A stretch of DNA of 64,000 bases from Paraburkholderia sp. BL21I4N1 (GTDB lineage: Bacteria > Pseudomonadota > Gammaproteobacteria > Burkholderiales > Burkholderiaceae). Location of the stretch: positions 62,001 to 126,000 of the forward strand of contig NZ_PVEN01000016.1 of the NCBI RefSeq assembly GCF_002973525.1, given 5' to 3'. The translations under genes and the position numbers were made by a program. The notes under the pieces are model-generated. The model saw only the letters and a program-made list of their open reading frames with translations, was not told the DNA's origin and made no database searches. Positions 61,982 to 64,000 of the stretch are shown one piece after another; the first letter of the stretch is position 1, and the number at the start of each line of letters is the position of its first letter.

Positions 61982-62761
61982 TCAGCCGTTCAACAGCAAG
62001 CCGTTCTCCGCAGCGATCACCTGGCCGGTCATCGCCGGTGCATGCGCAACGATGAACCATGCGAGGTCCGCGATCTCGCCGGGCTGCGACACGCGCTTGA
62101 GCGGCGCGACCTCGGTCATGCTGTCGACGATCTTCGCGTAGGCCGCTTCACCGAGCACGCGGCGCGGCAAGCCGTCGTCCACCATGCCTGGGGCCAGCGC
62201 ATTCACGCGAATATGGGGCGCCAGATTTCGGGCCAACGAGAGCGTCAGCGCGTTGACGGCGCCCTTCGACGCCGCGTAGGCGATGGACGACCCCGTGCCG
62301 TTCAGCGAGGCCAGCGACGAGATATTGATCACCGACGTGCTGTGCGACGAAGTCGACGATTCGCGCAGCACGGGCACCGCGGCACGCGTCATCTGAAACA
62401 TGCCGATCAGGTTCACCCGATACACGCGCTCGAACTCCATGTCGTCGACGGCAGCGAGATCGCCGTGCGGGATAAAACGCGTCGTCCCCGCGCAGTTGAT
62501 CAACGCGTCGACGCGCCGCCACTGCTTCGCCACCGTACCGATGGCCTTCACACAGTCGGCGTCGGAACCCACGTCGGCGTCGAAGATCAGCGTCTCGGCG
62601 CCGAGCCGTCGGCATTGCGCTTCGACGGCCAAGGCGGCGTCGCGCGTGCTGTCGTCGAAATTACCCAGCGCCACCGCCCAGCCGGCGCCCGCGAAGCGCA
62701 ACGCGGTCGCCGCGCCGATACCGGTCGCCGCACCGGTGACCATACAAACCTGCTGCGTCAT
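61982..62761 (-). CDS. Short-chain dehydrogenase/reductase of the sugar-acid cassette
   Basis: The 259-residue protein is a classical SDR: TGAATGIGAA for cofactor, NCAG in LINCAGTTRFIPHG, catalytic Ser in INISSLASLNGTG, and YAASK. The PGMVDDGL loop is typical of sugar or hydroxy-acid dehydrogenases. It probably oxidises a sugar, aldonate or 2-keto-3-deoxy acid. It is 10 bp downstream of the MFS gene and 108 bp upstream of the dehydratase. Confidence 0.88.
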   Translation of the reverse strand: MTQQVCMVTGAATGIGAATALRFAGAGWAVALGNFDDSTRDAALAVEAQCRRLGAETLIFDADVGSDADCVKAIGTVAKQWRRVDALINCAGTTRFIPHGDLAAVDDMEFERVYRVNLIGMFQMTRAAVPVLRESSTSSHSTSVINISSLASLNGTGSSIAYAASKGAVNALTLSLARNLAPHIRVNALAPGMVDDGLPRRVLGEAAYAKIVDSMTEVAPLKRVSQPGEIADLAWFIVAHAPAMTGQVIAAENGLLLNG

Positions 62762-62771
62762 CCTGCTCCCC

Positions 62772-64000
62772 TCATGCTGACTTGCGCGCGGCCGGCATGG
62801 CCAGCACGATCACCGCCGCCAGCACCAGCGCGCAGGCGAGCACGATCATGCCGGGCAGCAAGGTGCCGGTCGCGTCTTTCAGAAATCCAATGACATACGG
62901 GCTCACGAAGCCCGCCAGATTGCCGGTGCAGTTGATCACCGCGATCGCCGCTGCCGCGCCCACGCCGCCCATTAGCGCAGTGGGGATGCCCCAGAACACC
63001 GGCGCGATCGAATTGATGCCGATGGCCGCGACCACAAGCGCCACCATGGAAAGCCACACGTGCTGGCCGAGCAGTACCGACGCCAGCATGCCGGCCGCCC
63101 CGAGCACCGCGCACACCGCGACGTGGAAACGCCGCTCGTCGTGTTTATCGGCGTGGCGTGCAATCAGGATCATCGCGACCGCGCTGATCAGCGACGGCAC
63201 CGCCGACAGCAAGCCGATATTCGCCACGCTGACGACACCGCTCGCGCGGATCATCGTCGGCAGCCAAAAGACGAGGCCGTAGTTGCCCATCGCAATGCAG
63301 AAGTACAACAGGCCGAGCAGCCACACTTTCGGGTTGGTGAACGCGCCGCGCACCGTTTGATGCGCACGGGTCTGCGCATCGGCATCGAGATCGCGCGCGA
63401 GCAGCGCTTTCTCGTCTTTCGACAGCCAGCTTACCGACTCGATACGGTCGTGCAGTACGAAGAACGCCACAATGCCGACCACGAGCGAGGCAATCCCTTC
63501 GATCAGGAACAACCACTTCCAGCCGGCCAATCCGTGCACGCCCGCCAGTTGCTGCATGATCCAGCCCGACACCGGACCGCCGATCGCACCCGATACCGGA
63601 ATCGCCGCCATGAAGAGCGCAATGATCTGCGAGCGCCGGCTCGACGGGAACCAGGTGGACAGGTACAGCACGATGCCCGGAAAGAAGCCGGCTTCGGCCA
63701 CGCCAAGCAAAAAGCGCAGCACGTAGAACGACGTGACGCCGCTCGCGAACATGGTCAGACACGACACGATCGACCACGTCACCATGATTCGCGCGATCCA
63801 GACCCGCGCGCCGACGCGATGCAGGATCAGGTTGCTCGGCACCTCGAAGATGAAATAGCCGAGAAAGAAAATGCCCGCGCCCGCGCCATACACCGTTTCG
63901 CTCAACGAGAGATCGGTGAGCATCTGCAATTTGGCGAAGCTCACGTTCACGCGATCGATATACGCGACGATGAACGCGAGAAACAGAAACGGCACGATGC
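62772..64000 (-). CDS. MFS transporter, anion:cation symporter family (partial)
   Basis: At least 409 residues are present; the N-terminus lies beyond the window end (the frame is open to base 64000 and begins inside the first helix, IVPFLFLAFIVAYIDRVNVSFAK). Motifs match ACS sugar-acid carriers: FEVPSNLILHRVGARVW, GFFPGIVLYLSTWFPSSRRS and the C-terminal FWGIPTALMGGVGAAAAIAVINCTGN. It likely imports the aldonate or hydroxy acid processed by the three genes after it. Confidence 0.9.
   Translation of the reverse strand, partial: IVPFLFLAFIVAYIDRVNVSFAKLQMLTDLSLSETVYGAGAGIFFLGYFIFEVPSNLILHRVGARVWIARIMVTWSIVSCLTMFASGVTSFYVLRFLLGVAEAGFFPGIVLYLSTWFPSSRRSQIIALFMAAIPVSGAIGGPVSGWIMQQLAGVHGLAGWKWLFLIEGIASLVVGIVAFFVLHDRIESVSWLSKDEKALLARDLDADAQTRAHQTVRGAFTNPKVWLLGLLYFCIAMGNYGLVFWLPTMIRASGVVSVANIGLLSAVPSLISAVAMILIARHADKHDERRFHVAVCAVLGAAGMLASVLLGQHVWLSMVALVVAAIGINSIAPVFWGIPTALMGGVGAAAAIAVINCTGNLAGFVSPYVIGFLKDATGTLLPGMIVLACALVLAAVIVLAMPAARKSA

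Overview
The window is high-GC DNA of a free-living, metabolically versatile beta-proteobacterium, most likely Burkholderia or Paraburkholderia. This rests on protein styles (short H-NS-type protein, GntP permease, many MFS/LysR pairs, family III CoA-transferases, GlxA-type AraC regulators, OsmU-type ABC system) and on intergenic repeats of a kind I associate with this group. No rRNA, tRNA, integrase, transposase or CRISPR array was recognised. It reads as chromosomal accessory and catabolic DNA made of small transporter-enzyme-regulator cassettes.

Layout. 1-0.7 kb: 5' end of a fimbrial operon (major pilin, attenuator-like terminator, start of a second exported protein). 1-5.6 kb: four-gene minus-strand operon with a formaldehyde-activating-enzyme homologue, aldo/keto reductase, GabD-type dehydrogenase and an MFS transporter broken by a one-base frameshift. 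6-9 kb: H-NS-like protein, serine hydrolase, two small proteins. 9-12.8 kb: sigma-54 activator divergent from a GntP permease and a Rid protein, with a -24/-12 promoter between them. 12.8-18.3 kb: tripartite hybrid histidine kinase divergent from an Aer-type receptor that has a sigma-28-like promoter. 18.8-27 kb: small protein, DedA-rhodanese fusion, cyclic-nucleotide-domain flavoprotein lacking the thioredoxin-reductase cysteines, YcaQ-type glycosylase, LysE exporter, SufR-like regulator and MFS with duplicated operators, and a LysR remnant. 27-30.6 kb: osmoprotectant-type ABC importer.

31.4-35.9 kb: MFS, CoA-transferase and methylmalonyl-CoA-decarboxylase-like enzyme with divergent LysR. 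36-38 kb: EamA exporter and AraC regulator. 38-45.6 kb: glyoxylate/2-hydroxyacid cluster (aminotransferase, MFS, hydratase, FAD/Fe-S dehydrogenase) under a GntR regulator with two matching palindromes. 45.6-49 kb: secreted RHS/YD-repeat protein with a cysteine-rich tail and an 81-aa partner, bracketed by three same-orientation copies of a ~70-bp element with fixed internal spacing. 49-51 kb: cation/proton antiporter and Met-rich periplasmic protein. 51.2-55.9 kb: second CoA-transferase cassette with an HMG-CoA-lyase-type enzyme, MFS and LysR. 56-58.8 kb: GlxA regulator, SDR, and a response regulator with a degenerate acidic pocket. 59.2-64 kb: sugar-acid cassette (3-hydroxyisobutyrate-dehydrogenase-like enzyme, IlvD/Edd dehydratase, SDR, MFS cut by the window end).

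The two CoA-transferase cassettes share one plan: import a carboxylate, activate it by CoA transfer, then cleave or decarboxylate the thioester. The least explained items are the RHS locus and its flanking repeats, the fae-containing operon, the cysteine-less reductase fusion, and the dispersed 20-bp repeat family near 5.7-6.0 and 58-59 kb. All functions are inferred from sequence.
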